Positions 1-6,006 of a DNA stretch of 10,556 nt are shown here, in pieces (positions within the stretch are counted from its first letter, which is position 1; every line of letters starts with the position of its first letter). The notes beneath the pieces are model-generated. The model did not search any database, was not told the origin of the DNA, and worked only from the letters and a program-made list of their open reading frames with translations. The stretch comes from an uncultured Clostridia bacterium (lineage in GTDB: Bacteria > Bacillota > Clostridia > Oscillospirales > Oscillospiraceae): positions 1 to 10,556 of the forward strand of contig CAMEMX010000042.1 in the NCBI GenBank assembly GCA_945927915.1. Direction: 5' to 3'. Made by a program: the position numbers and the translations under genes.

Positions 1-13
1 CAGTCCTTCACTC

Positions 14-31
14 TTAGCCCTTAGCCCTTAG
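14..31. repeat. Short TTAGCCC tandem repeat
   Basis: Two full copies and one partial copy of the heptamer TTAGCCC lie head to tail. The tract sits just left of an inverted repeat (43-72) and is not coding. It may be part of the same intergenic repeat element as its neighbour. No function can be assigned. Confidence 0.6.
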
Positions 32-42
32 TCAAAACAGAG

Positions 43-72
43 ATTGCCACGACCCCTGCGGGGTCTTGCAAT
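43..72. repeat. Imperfect inverted-repeat element, hairpin-forming
   Basis: The outer arms ATTGC (43-47) and GCAAT (68-72) pair, and the inner arms GACCCC (51-56) and GGGGTC (60-65) pair around a TGC loop. A 3-versus-2-base mismatch separates the two stems. From memory, intergenic palindromes with ends like ATTGCCACG and GCAATGAC occur in many copies in Clostridia genomes, so this is probably one copy of a dispersed, non-autonomous repeat. The copy number cannot be judged from one window. Confidence 0.65.
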
Positions 73-75
73 GAC

Positions 76-89
76 AAAACTATAGTTTT
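76..89. repeat. Perfect 14-bp palindrome
   Basis: AAAACTATAGTTTT is identical to its own reverse complement. It lies between the inverted repeat at 43-72 and the terminator at 101-130. It could be a protein-binding site, part of the repeat element, or a weak stem. Nothing else in the window matches it. Confidence 0.5.
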
Positions 90-100
90 TCGACCTGCTG

Positions 101-130
101 AGACGTCCGGCGCAGCCGGGCGTCTTTTTT
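101..130 (+). terminator. Intrinsic terminator of the upstream gene
   Basis: A GC-rich stem pairs 101-111 with 115-125 around a three-base loop (GCA). It is complete apart from one G-U wobble and runs directly into six T residues (125-130). This is a textbook rho-independent terminator on the + strand. The gene it ends lies left of the window. Confidence 0.85.
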
Positions 131-259
131 GCCCTTAAGGAGAAAAAACGCAGCCGTCTGCTGCGCACGCCGATGGCGCCCGGATGCGGAAAGCCGCCGC
201 CTGCCGCATTCCTGCGTATTGTATATTATATAGAACAACGTCGGAATAGTCAATATATT

Positions 260-273
260 AGAAAACGTTTACT
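260..273. promoter_or_regulatory. Putative LacI-family operator O1 (imperfect palindrome)
   Basis: AGAAAACGTTTACT is a near-palindrome with central CG and six of seven base pairs symmetric, the form typical of LacI/GalR/CcpA operators. It matches O2 (435-448) at 13 of 14 positions. Both copies are followed by TAAAATTT and then CAGAAAA, so the site belongs to a duplicated module (260-290 and 435-464). The regulator gene is not in the window. Whether a pathway-specific LacI protein or a CcpA-like protein binds is open; the outer bases differ from the classic cre TG...CA. Confidence 0.6.
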
Positions 274-305
274 GTAAAATTTTCAGAAAAAAGTAGAAAT
301 TGGTA

Positions 306-334
306 TTGCAAAATAGAAATTCTTGTGCTATTCT
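306..334 (+). promoter_or_regulatory. Candidate sigma-A promoter (TTGCAA-17-TATTCT, extended -10)
   Basis: TTGCAA (306-311) and TATTCT (329-334) each match the consensus at four of six positions, with an ideal 17-bp spacer and a TG one base before the -10 box (326-327). Transcription would start near 341, between the two operators, giving a leader of about 190 nt. This is a pattern match only; 427-453 is the rival candidate. Confidence 0.35.
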
Positions 335-370
335 CAAGACAGGGAAACACACAAAAACGCTATTTTTTCT

Positions 371-390
371 ACGAAAATGCAGTTTTTCGT
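371..390. promoter_or_regulatory. Gapped inverted repeat ACGAAAA-N6-TTTTCGT
   Basis: Seven-base arms at 371-377 and 384-390 are exact inverted repeats separated by six bases. The gapped form differs from the LacI-type sites on either side, so a second, dimeric regulator is possible. If transcribed it could also form a weak hairpin. It lies roughly midway between the two LacI-type operators. Confidence 0.4.
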
Positions 391-426
391 CAAAGCGCAC
401 AAAACCAAGCGGTTGTTCTTGTGCAG

Positions 427-453
427 TTGTTACGAGAAAACGTTTTCTAAAAT
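427..453 (+). promoter_or_regulatory. Candidate promoter overlapping operator O2 (TTGTTA-15-TAAAAT)
   Basis: TTGTTA (427-432) and TAAAAT (448-453, five of six matches) flank the O2 palindrome, which fills the spacer. A bound repressor would block polymerase directly. The 15-bp spacer is short, which lowers confidence, but the placement of the operator is what one expects of a LacI-type repressed promoter. The start would be near 460, giving a leader of about 70 nt. Confidence 0.4.
435..448. promoter_or_regulatory. Putative LacI-family operator O2 (perfect palindrome)
   Basis: AGAAAACGTTTTCT is a perfect 14-bp palindrome with central CG, the hallmark of LacI/GalR-type and cre-like operators. 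It is the second copy of the duplicated module also seen at 260-290; the two centres are 175 bp apart. It overlaps the possible promoter at 427-453. A LacI-family regulator would fit a sugar-, nucleoside- or cyclitol-type inducer better than an amino acid. Confidence 0.7.
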
Positions 454-455
454 TT

Positions 456-470
456 GGCAGAAAATCTGCC
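456..470 (+). other. Small leader hairpin (GGCAGA/TCTGCC)
   Basis: A six-bp perfect stem with an AAA loop lies just after the second operator module. It would sit at or near the 5' end of a transcript from the promoter at 427-453 and could stabilise the RNA. No T-run follows, so it is not a terminator. Confidence 0.35.
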
Positions 471-520
471 GCACCGTGGTATCGCTTCTGCGCCCCGCGC
501 AGTGTGATAAAATATAATAT

Positions 521-526
521 GGAGGA
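521..526 (+). promoter_or_regulatory. Ribosome binding site deciding the start of the binding-protein gene
   Basis: GGAGGA lies 4 nt before ATG 531 and 7 nt before ATG 534. An in-frame ATG at 519 overlaps the site and so is excluded. Starts further upstream in the same frame have no ribosome site. Both remaining choices give the same lipoprotein signal peptide. Confidence 0.75.
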
Positions 527-530
527 AATT

Positions 531-1790
531 ATGATGAAGAAAATGATCGCATTGCTGCTCGCCCTTGTGATGCTGGCTGCCCTGTTTGCCGGCTGCGCGA
601 AGGACGAGGAAAAGCCGACCGACCCCTCGACCCCCACCTCATCGAGCAACTCCGGCAACAACGATCCGACCGGCGAGCCGGAAAACAAGGAGCCCATCAA
701 GATCGGCTGCATCCAGGATACCTCCGGCGGCGCTTCGCTGGCCGGCCAGCCCAACGAATGGGGCGTCAAGTACGCCGTGCAGTGGATCAACGATAACGGC
801 GGCATCAACGGTCGTCCCATCGAGCTGTACACCCGCGACTGCCAGAACGACGCCGAGGTCGGCGTGACCTGCTACCGCGAGCTGGTCGACGAGATCGGCG
901 TCTCCGCCATCATCGGACCTCCCCTGTCCAACCCCGCTTCGGCATGGGTCGAGCTGGCTACCGAGGACAAGATCCCCATCGTCGGTCACTTCATGGACGA
1001 GCTTTGCACCACTGACCCCGAGACCGGCGATCCGTATCCGTATATGTTCCTCGCCGAGCCGTCCTGCTCCGTGCAGAGCTACATTCTCGCCGAGTACGCC
1101 ATGAATGAGCTGGGCGTCACGAGCGTCGCCACCCTCTACAACACCTCCAACGCCTATGCCGTCGCGCATGAGATCCCGTTCGTCGACTACATCACCTCCA
1201 ACGGCGGCGAGGTCCTCGCGGAGGAGACCTTCGGCTGGAGCGACACCGACTACACCGCGCAGGCCCAGAAGATCGCCGCGCTGAACCCGGACGCCGTCCT
1301 GCTGTGCGACTACTGCAACCAGATGGTCACCGCCTATGACAACCTGCGCGACGCGGGCTACACCGGCATCATCCTCGGCGCGAACACCATGTATCCCCCC
1401 TTCAACACCCTCGTCAAGAACGACATCTACAACTGCTACTTCGTCCAGAACTATGACCTCACCAGCGGCGACATCGCCAACCTGCTGGACATCCAGATGA
1501 AGGACACCGGCACCGATTACCCGACCTCCAACGTCGGCTTCGGCTGGGACGCCACGATGGTGCTCTACAACGCCATGCTCAAGGCGACCGACCCGACCAA
1601 CGGCGAGGAAGTGCGCGACATTCTGGAAAACCAGACCACGGACATCCAGTCCATCGGCGGTGAGCTCATCACCATCGACCCCGCGACCCACAGACCGACC
1701 CGCTCGATGGGTATGTACATCGCCACCTATGACGACAACGACGCGGTCGACTGCATCGTCAGAATGACGTCCGACTACAAGGCAAACTGA
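531..1790 (+). CDS. HAAT-family ABC transporter substrate-binding lipoprotein
   Basis: This is the extracellular solute-capture subunit of the importer encoded by the next four genes, a LivK-like type I periplasmic-binding fold (Peripla_BP_6 type). The 419-residue product starts with a basic n-region and a hydrophobic stretch ending in the lipobox LFAGC, so Cys22 should be lipid-anchored. A Ser/Thr/Pro/Asn-rich linker (about 23-54) precedes the domain, which opens at IKIGCIQDTSG (56-66) and has the family-typical NDNGGINGRPIEL (88-99). The stretch that usually forms the amino-acid carboxylate site (IGP-x-SG-type) reads IIGPPLSNPASA, with an unusual GHFMDE further on, so the ligand may not be a branched-chain amino acid. 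Start 531 is chosen from the GGAGG; 534 is equally possible. It is first in the operon, with a hairpin after it. The family is confident, the ligand unknown. Confidence 0.92.
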   Translation: MMKKMIALLLALVMLAALFAGCAKDEEKPTDPSTPTSSSNSGNNDPTGEPENKEPIKIGCIQDTSGGASLAGQPNEWGVKYAVQWINDNGGINGRPIELYTRDCQNDAEVGVTCYRELVDEIGVSAIIGPPLSNPASAWVELATEDKIPIVGHFMDELCTTDPETGDPYPYMFLAEPSCSVQSYILAEYAMNELGVTSVATLYNTSNAYAVAHEIPFVDYITSNGGEVLAEETFGWSDTDYTAQAQKIAALNPDAVLLCDYCNQMVTAYDNLRDAGYTGIILGANTMYPPFNTLVKNDIYNCYFVQNYDLTSGDIANLLDIQMKDTGTDYPTSNVGFGWDATMVLYNAMLKATDPTNGEEVRDILENQTTDIQSIGGELITIDPATHRPTRSMGMYIATYDDNDAVDCIVRMTSDYKAN

Positions 1791-1795
1791 GTTAA

Positions 1796-1827
1796 CCCCA
1801 CCCCCCTTAGGGGCTTCTCCAACCCCC
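1796..1827 (+). other. C-rich tract after the binding-protein gene
   Basis: Runs of four (1796-1799), six (1801-1806) and five (1823-1827) C residues, with a GGGG at 1810-1813, follow the stop codon. CCCC/GGGG around TTA could form a tiny stem. The opposite strand has three G-runs that might adopt a quadruplex-like form. A C-rich tract could also aid Rho loading. No role can be chosen from sequence alone. Confidence 0.3.
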
Positions 1828-1854
1828 TTTCGCGTTTATATCCCATTCCGGCAC

Positions 1855-1898
1855 GGGACTGCGGCAGATCCACAGGTTGTTTGCCGCAGTCCCTCTTT
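1855..1898 (+). terminator. Hairpin between binding-protein and permease genes, partial terminator or mRNA stabiliser
   Basis: A perfect 12-bp GC-rich stem (1855-1866 with 1882-1893) with a 15-nt loop is followed by TCTTT. The T-run is weak, which suggests leaky termination rather than a full stop. It stands alone in the 124-bp gap, the largest in the operon, and does not cover the ribosome site of the next gene at 1902-1907. In binding-protein-dependent importers such structures are known to raise binding-protein mRNA over that of the membrane subunits. Confidence 0.7.
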
Positions 1899-1914
1899 AA
1901 TAAGGAGCAGAATT

Positions 1915-2796
1915 ATGACACTTCAATTACTCATCAGCGGCATTTCACTCGGTTCCGTTTATGCGCTGATCGCAGTCGGCTTTGCCATCGTGTTCAGCAT
2001 CCTGCGGTTCAGCAACTTCGCCCACGGCGGCATGATCAGCGCCTGTGCCTTCATCGGCTATTTCTTCCAGGCGTCGTTCGAGACGCCGCCTCCTTTCTAT
2101 GTGACCGTCCTGTTTACCGCCGTGTGCGGCGTGGTCATGGCGCTGTTTATCGACACCATCGCCTACCGCCGCATCCGCAAAAAGCAGGCGCCGACGCTTT
2201 ACTACTTCCTTGCGTCCATCACCATCGCGATCCTGATCGAGCAGATCCTGAGCGTGTTTTTCGGCAAGAATCTCTATGGCTATCCCCAGATCTTTGAAAG
2301 CACGACTTTTTATATCGGAAGCATCCGCTTCTCCAGCATCGACACCCTCATCCTCGTGGTGTCCCTCGTCATCCTGACCGTCCTGCTGTTCGTCATCAAT
2401 AAGACGCGCATCGGCCTTGCCATCCGCGCCGTCGCCATCGACCCGGCCACCAGCCGCCTGATGGGCATCAACTCCGACGTGGTCATCATCACGGTCTTTG
2501 CCATCGCCGGTGCGCTGGCGGGCATCTCCGGCGTCCTGCTCGGCACGAAATACTCCGTCTATCCCTCGCTGGGTGCGTCCATGATGATCAAGGGCTTCAT
2601 CGCCTCGGTCATCGGCGGCCTCGGCAGTCTCAGCGGCGCGATCCCCGCCGCGATCCTGCTTGGCGTCGTGGAGATCTTCCTTACCTACTGGCTCGGCTCC
2701 CTCGCCACGCCCATCGTCCTGTTCGGCATCATGCTGGTCTTCCTCGCCATCCGTCCCGAGGGCATCTCCGGCAAGTTCGCCAAGGACAAGGTTTAA
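1915..2796 (+). CDS. livH: HAAT ABC transporter permease, LivH type
   Basis: This is one of the two membrane subunits forming the translocation path. The 293-residue protein begins with the LivH signature GISLGSVYALIAVGF (9-23) followed by NFAHGG (34-39), has multiple hydrophobic segments, and carries a cytoplasmic coupling loop around KTRIGLAIRAVAIDP (163-177) that should contact an ATPase. A conserved SVIGGLGSLSGAIPAA (231-246) lies before the last helices. Length is normal for LivH. The start ATG has AAGGAG 7 nt upstream. The gene follows the 124-bp hairpin gap and is 12 bp ahead of livM. The fold and role are secure; the symbol denotes family, not leucine specificity. Confidence 0.95.
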   Translation: MTLQLLISGISLGSVYALIAVGFAIVFSILRFSNFAHGGMISACAFIGYFFQASFETPPPFYVTVLFTAVCGVVMALFIDTIAYRRIRKKQAPTLYYFLASITIAILIEQILSVFFGKNLYGYPQIFESTTFYIGSIRFSSIDTLILVVSLVILTVLLFVINKTRIGLAIRAVAIDPATSRLMGINSDVVIITVFAIAGALAGISGVLLGTKYSVYPSLGASMMIKGFIASVIGGLGSLSGAIPAAILLGVVEIFLTYWLGSLATPIVLFGIMLVFLAIRPEGISGKFAKDKV

Positions 2797-2808
2797 GGAG
2801 GTGCGCTC

Positions 2809-3717
2809 GTGAGCAACTATCAGCTTTCTCTCATCATGCTCGCCTGCATTTCCGTCATCACGGTCTGCGGCGTGTTCTCCATGACCAGCCTTGCGGGGAT
2901 GTTCTCCCTCGGTCAGGCGGCCTATATGTCCATCAGCGCCTACCTGACGTTCTGCCTTGCCAAGTATCTGGCGCTGCCCATCTGGCTGACGTCCGTGATC
3001 GGCATTTTCGCCAGCGGCTTCGTCGCGCTCATCATCAGCCTGCCTACATTGAAGCTGCGCCGGGACTACTTCGCCCTGCTCTCCGTCGCCTTCGGGCAGA
3101 TGGTCTCGTCCATCGTCATCCTGCTGGGCGATTACACCAACGCCTCCATCGGCTTTTCCAAGATCCCGAAGGTCGAGGGTCTGGTCTACATCATCCTTGG
3201 CATCACCGTGCTCATCGTCTTCATGGTGCGCAACCTGAAATACTCCCGCTTCGGGCGGATGTGCATCGCCCTCAAGACCGACGAGATCGCCGCCCGCAGC
3301 TTCGGCATCGACGTCTACCGCCTCAAGGTCAAGATCTATGTGATCGCGTCCATGATCGCCGCCGTCGGCGGCATCTGCTACGGCCTGCGCAACCGCGTGA
3401 TCTCGCCGGACGCGTTCGACTGGTCGCTGTCGGCGGAGATGCAGATCCTGCTCTTCTTCGGCGGCACGAATTCCCTGACCGGCTCCGTCATCTCGGCGGC
3501 GGGTCTGAAGGTGCTGCCCGAATTTCTCAAGGGCGTCAAGCTCTTCGGCTTCGACCTGCAGAGCTTCCGCACGGTCATCTACTGCCTGCTGATCATCGTG
3601 GTCATCAACTTCCGCACCAAGGGCATCATGGGCGAAAGTGAGCTGAACTTCGCCGCCCTCAAGCGCATCGCCAAGCGCCGCAGCAGCGCCTGCAGCAAGG
3701 GAGGAAAAAAGAAATGA
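2809..3717 (+). CDS. livM: HAAT ABC transporter permease, LivM type
   Basis: This is the second membrane subunit, 302 residues, partnering LivH. Family features include MFSLGQAAYMSISAY (31-45), the LRRDYFA stretch (83-89) that matches the LivM LRxRGxYFA motif with R replacing G, a coupling loop at LKYSRFGRMCIALKTDE (143-159), and SLTGSVISAAGLK (222-234). The C-terminus ends in a very basic tail (about 285-302). It starts with GTG: AAGGAGG at 2795-2801 overlaps the livH stop and is spaced 7 nt from this codon. The stop overlaps the livG start by 4 bp (ATGA), so translation is probably coupled. The usual glycine-rich TGGxxG-like stretch reads TNASIGFSKIP (110-120), which may reflect a different cargo. 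Confidence 0.94.
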   Translation: MSNYQLSLIMLACISVITVCGVFSMTSLAGMFSLGQAAYMSISAYLTFCLAKYLALPIWLTSVIGIFASGFVALIISLPTLKLRRDYFALLSVAFGQMVSSIVILLGDYTNASIGFSKIPKVEGLVYIILGITVLIVFMVRNLKYSRFGRMCIALKTDEIAARSFGIDVYRLKVKIYVIASMIAAVGGICYGLRNRVISPDAFDWSLSAEMQILLFFGGTNSLTGSVISAAGLKVLPEFLKGVKLFGFDLQSFRTVIYCLLIIVVINFRTKGIMGESELNFAALKRIAKRRSSACSKGGKKK

Positions 3718-4487
3718 GCAACTGCGTTCTGAAGCTGGAGCATCTGCACAAGAGCTTCGGCGGCGTCGAGGCGGTCAAGGACTTCTCCTGCACCGTCGAT
3801 GAGGGACAGATCGTCGCTATCATCGGGCCGAACGGCGCGGGCAAGACCACGATCTTCAACCTGATTTCCAAAATTTACCAGCCGGATCGGGGCACGCTGG
3901 CGCTCGGCGGCGTGGACATCACCAGAAAATCGCAGATCGAGACGGCACGCATGGGCGTGTCCCGCACGTTCCAGAATACGCGTCTGTTCGCCGGCCTGAA
4001 CGTGCTGGACAACGTCAAGGTCGCGCTGGACTTTGACGGCAAGTACAGCCTTCTGGAGGCAATGTTCCTCCTGCCGCGCCGCTGGAAGCGCGAAAAGGAG
4101 ACGACCCGCCGTGCCATGGAGTGCCTGGAGCTTCTGAATCTCGCGCAGTATGCGCAGACCCGCCCGTCCAACCTGCCCTACGGCATCCAGCGCCGCGTGG
4201 AGATCGCCCGCGCCCTCGTGTCCAACCCCAAGGTGCTGATGCTCGACGAGCCTGCCGCCGGCCTGAACCCGGAGGAGGTATTCCAGCTCGTCGACTTCAT
4301 CCGCGAGATCCACGGCAAGTATCCGCAGCTTGCCATTCTGGTCATCGAGCACCGCATGGATCTTGTTATGAACCTCAGCGACTATATCTATGTGCAGGAC
4401 TTCGGCGAGACGATCGCCCGCGGCCTGCCTGCGGATATTCAGAACGACCCGCTCGTTCTCAAGGCATATCTCGGAGAGGAGGAGTGA
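3714..4487 (+). CDS. livG: HAAT ABC transporter ATP-binding protein, LivG type
   Basis: This is a cytoplasmic ATPase driving import, forming a heterodimer with LivF. The 257-residue protein has Walker A GPNGAGKT (38-45), Q-loop in RTFQNTR (Gln87), ABC signature YGIQR (156-160, a normal LivG-type variant of LSGGQ), Walker B LMLDEP (175-180), D-loop AGLN (182-185) and H-loop His213 in IEHRMD. All catalytic elements are present. Length is at the family norm, including the LivG insertion between the Q-loop and the signature. It overlaps livM by 4 bp and leaves 2 bp before livF. GGGAGGAAAAAAG just upstream supplies the ribosome site. Confidence 0.96.
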   Translation: MSNCVLKLEHLHKSFGGVEAVKDFSCTVDEGQIVAIIGPNGAGKTTIFNLISKIYQPDRGTLALGGVDITRKSQIETARMGVSRTFQNTRLFAGLNVLDNVKVALDFDGKYSLLEAMFLLPRRWKREKETTRRAMECLELLNLAQYAQTRPSNLPYGIQRRVEIARALVSNPKVLMLDEPAAGLNPEEVFQLVDFIREIHGKYPQLAILVIEHRMDLVMNLSDYIYVQDFGETIARGLPADIQNDPLVLKAYLGEEE

Positions 4488-4489
4488 GT

Positions 4490-5206
4490 ATGGGAAGCAT
4501 TCTGCAAATTCAAGGCTTAAAGGTCTTTTACGGCGTGCATGAGGCCGTCTGCGGCGTGGATATGGACATTCAGGAGGGCTCCATCACCGCCATCATCGGC
4601 TCCAACGGCGCGGGTAAGACCACCATCATCAAGGCCATCTCCGGCGCGGTGAAGCACGAGGGCACGATCCTCTGCCGCGGCGTGCCGCTGCCCCCGCGCG
4701 AAAACCGCGTCGTCCGGCAGGGCATCGTGCAGGTGCCCGAGGGACGCAAGATCTTCGCCGGCCTGACCGTGGAGGAGAATCTGCGCACCGGCGCCTATAC
4801 GGTGCGCGGACGCCGCGAGATCGACCGCCTGCTGCAAGAGCAGTATGAGATGTTCCCGCGCCTGCGCGAACGGCGCCAGCAGGACGCCGGCACCCTGTCC
4901 GGCGGCGAGCAGCAGATGCTCGCCATCTGCCGCGGCCTGATGGCAAAGCCGAAGATCCTCATGCTCGACGAGCCGTCCCTGGGTCTTGCGCCCGTCGTCG
5001 TCAACGACGTATTCCGCAACATCCGGCGCATCCGCGACGAGGGGATCACGGTCATCCTCGTCGAGCAGAACGCGAAAAAATCCCTCGGCATCTGCGACTA
5101 TGCCTATGTCATCGAGACGGGCCGCGTGGTCATGTCCGGCACGGGCGAGGAAATGCTGCAAAACCCCGAGGTGGCGGCCGCTTATCTCGGCTCGTCCAGA
5201 AAGTAA
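4490..5206 (+). CDS. livF: HAAT ABC transporter ATP-binding protein, LivF type
   Basis: This is the second ATPase of the importer, 238 residues. Walker A is GSNGAGKT (37-44), the Q-loop is in VQVPEGRKIF (Gln81), the signature is LSGGEQQ (136-142), Walker B is ILMLDEP (156-162) and the D-loop LGLAP follows. The switch position is Gln193 (VEQN) instead of His, which is usual in LivF proteins and not a defect. The start at 4490 has GAGGAGG-like sequence 5 nt upstream, within the end of livG, so the two are translationally linked. The catabolic genes begin 13 bp later with no terminator, tying the importer to the enzymes. Confidence 0.96.
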   Translation: MGSILQIQGLKVFYGVHEAVCGVDMDIQEGSITAIIGSNGAGKTTIIKAISGAVKHEGTILCRGVPLPPRENRVVRQGIVQVPEGRKIFAGLTVEENLRTGAYTVRGRREIDRLLQEQYEMFPRLRERRQQDAGTLSGGEQQMLAICRGLMAKPKILMLDEPSLGLAPVVVNDVFRNIRRIRDEGITVILVEQNAKKSLGICDYAYVIETGRVVMSGTGEEMLQNPEVAAAYLGSSRK

Positions 5207-5219
5207 GAAGGAGAGAAGA

Positions 5220-5984
5220 ATGAACATGGTTACCAAAAAAGTGGAGAACCTTCCGGTCTATATCTTTGAGACCCGCGCCGGCATGGGCGCAGCCGCGGCG
5301 CAGGACGCCGCCCGGCGCATCAACGACGTCATCGCCCGCAGGGGAGAGGCCAACGTGATCTTCGCCGCCGCCCCCTCCCAGAACGAGCTTCTGGAAAACC
5401 TCCTGCAATGCGACGTCGACTGGAGCAAGGTGCGCGGCTTCCATCAGGACGAGTACATCGGCATCAGCGCCGACGAGCCCGCGGGCTTCGGTTGCTTCCT
5501 GCGCCGTGCGATCTTCGACCGCGTGCCGTTCAAGGAGCTGCACTTCCTGCTCTGCGGCGCGGAGCAGGCCGAGGCGAAGTGTGAGGAATACACCGCGCTT
5601 CTGAAGAAATACCCCGCCGACCTCATCTTCCTCGGCATCGGCGAAAACGGCCACCTCGCCTTCAACGACCCCTCCTCGGCCGACTTCAACGACCCCAAGT
5701 ACATCAAGATCGTGGAGCTGGACGACGTCTGCCGCCAGCAGCAGGTCAACGACGGCTGCTTTGCCACGTTTGCCGACGTGCCGAAGCGCGCCATGAGCCT
5801 GTCCATGTCCTATATCATGTCCGTCCCGGAGGCCATCTGCGTCGTTCCCACGCAGCGCAAGGCCAACGCGGTGAAGAACGCCCTCTACGGCCCCGTCACC
5901 ACGACCTGCCCCGCCAGCATCCTGCGCCGCCATCCCAATGCCGCGCTCTATCTGGACACCGACAGCGCCTCCGGCATCCTGTAA
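5220..5984 (+). CDS. NagB-family sugar-phosphate isomerase/deaminase relative
   Basis: This 254-residue cytoplasmic enzyme belongs to the glucosamine-6-phosphate deaminase/6-phosphogluconolactonase superfamily. Visible motifs are FHQDEYIGI (74-82, matching NagB MDEYVGL with the catalytic Asp at D77), GIGENGHLAFNDP (139-151) and a C-terminal TTTCPASILRRHPNA (227-241). In Escherichia coli NagB the middle motif is GVGNDGHIAFNEP; here the Asp of NDGH is Asn143, His145 is kept, and the following Glu is Asp150. Loss of that Asp argues against ordinary glucosamine-6-phosphate deamination, although an isomerase or deaminase acting on another phosphorylated or amino sugar remains likely. No kinase or PTS gene is present to supply a phosphate. 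GAAGGAGAG upstream supports ATG 5220; a second in-frame ATG is at 5226. The superfamily is confident, the reaction uncertain. Confidence 0.88.
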   Translation: MNMVTKKVENLPVYIFETRAGMGAAAAQDAARRINDVIARRGEANVIFAAAPSQNELLENLLQCDVDWSKVRGFHQDEYIGISADEPAGFGCFLRRAIFDRVPFKELHFLLCGAEQAEAKCEEYTALLKKYPADLIFLGIGENGHLAFNDPSSADFNDPKYIKIVELDDVCRQQQVNDGCFATFADVPKRAMSLSMSYIMSVPEAICVVPTQRKANAVKNALYGPVTTTCPASILRRHPNAALYLDTDSASGIL

Positions 5985-6006
5985 AAACAAAAAAGGGGGA
6001 GAAACG

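Larger units (their letters stand above)
131..520 (+). other. Long non-coding control region ahead of the transporter operon
   Basis: No convincing gene is present. The open frame that precedes the binding-protein gene from about position 300 lacks a ribosome site and does not look like protein. Base composition changes from GC-rich (131-205) to AT-rich (about 206-465), in contrast to the GC-rich genes on the right. The AT-rich part holds two LacI-type operators, two possible promoters and a gapped inverted repeat. A GCAGC/GCTGC pair at 150-164 could form a small stem of unknown meaning. The size and density of sites suggest tightly controlled transcription. Confidence 0.7.

Noticed and set aside
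14-31. CRISPR repeat or telomere-like array
   Set aside because: The unit is only 7 bp with fewer than three copies and no spacers.
323-517. Small 64-residue open frame in the control region
   Set aside because: It begins at a TTG with no ribosome site, overlaps the operators and shows no recognisable domain or signal.
513-518. Perfect TATAAT as the -10 box of the operon
   Set aside because: Transcription would begin about at 525, inside the ribosome binding site at 521-526, and no -35-like sequence lies 17 bp upstream. A chance match in AT-rich DNA is more likely.
300-530. N-terminal extension of the binding protein from an upstream TTG or ATG
   Set aside because: The frame is open but has no ribosome site, covers the operators, and would bury the lipoprotein signal peptide inside the protein.
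639-1691. 350-residue open frame on the minus strand under the binding-protein gene
   Set aside because: It is Val/Gly/Asp-rich as expected from antisense reading of GC-rich codons, has no ribosome site, and lies wholly within a clearly identified gene.
4121-4489. Upstream extension of livF within livG
   Set aside because: The frame stays open, but the sequence is Arg/Pro-rich out-of-frame reading of livG, while ATG 4490 has a strong ribosome site and starts a standard LivF N-terminus.
4490-5206. LivF judged defective for lacking the switch histidine
   Set aside because: Gln193 in VEQN is the normal residue for LivF-type ATPases; all other catalytic motifs are intact.
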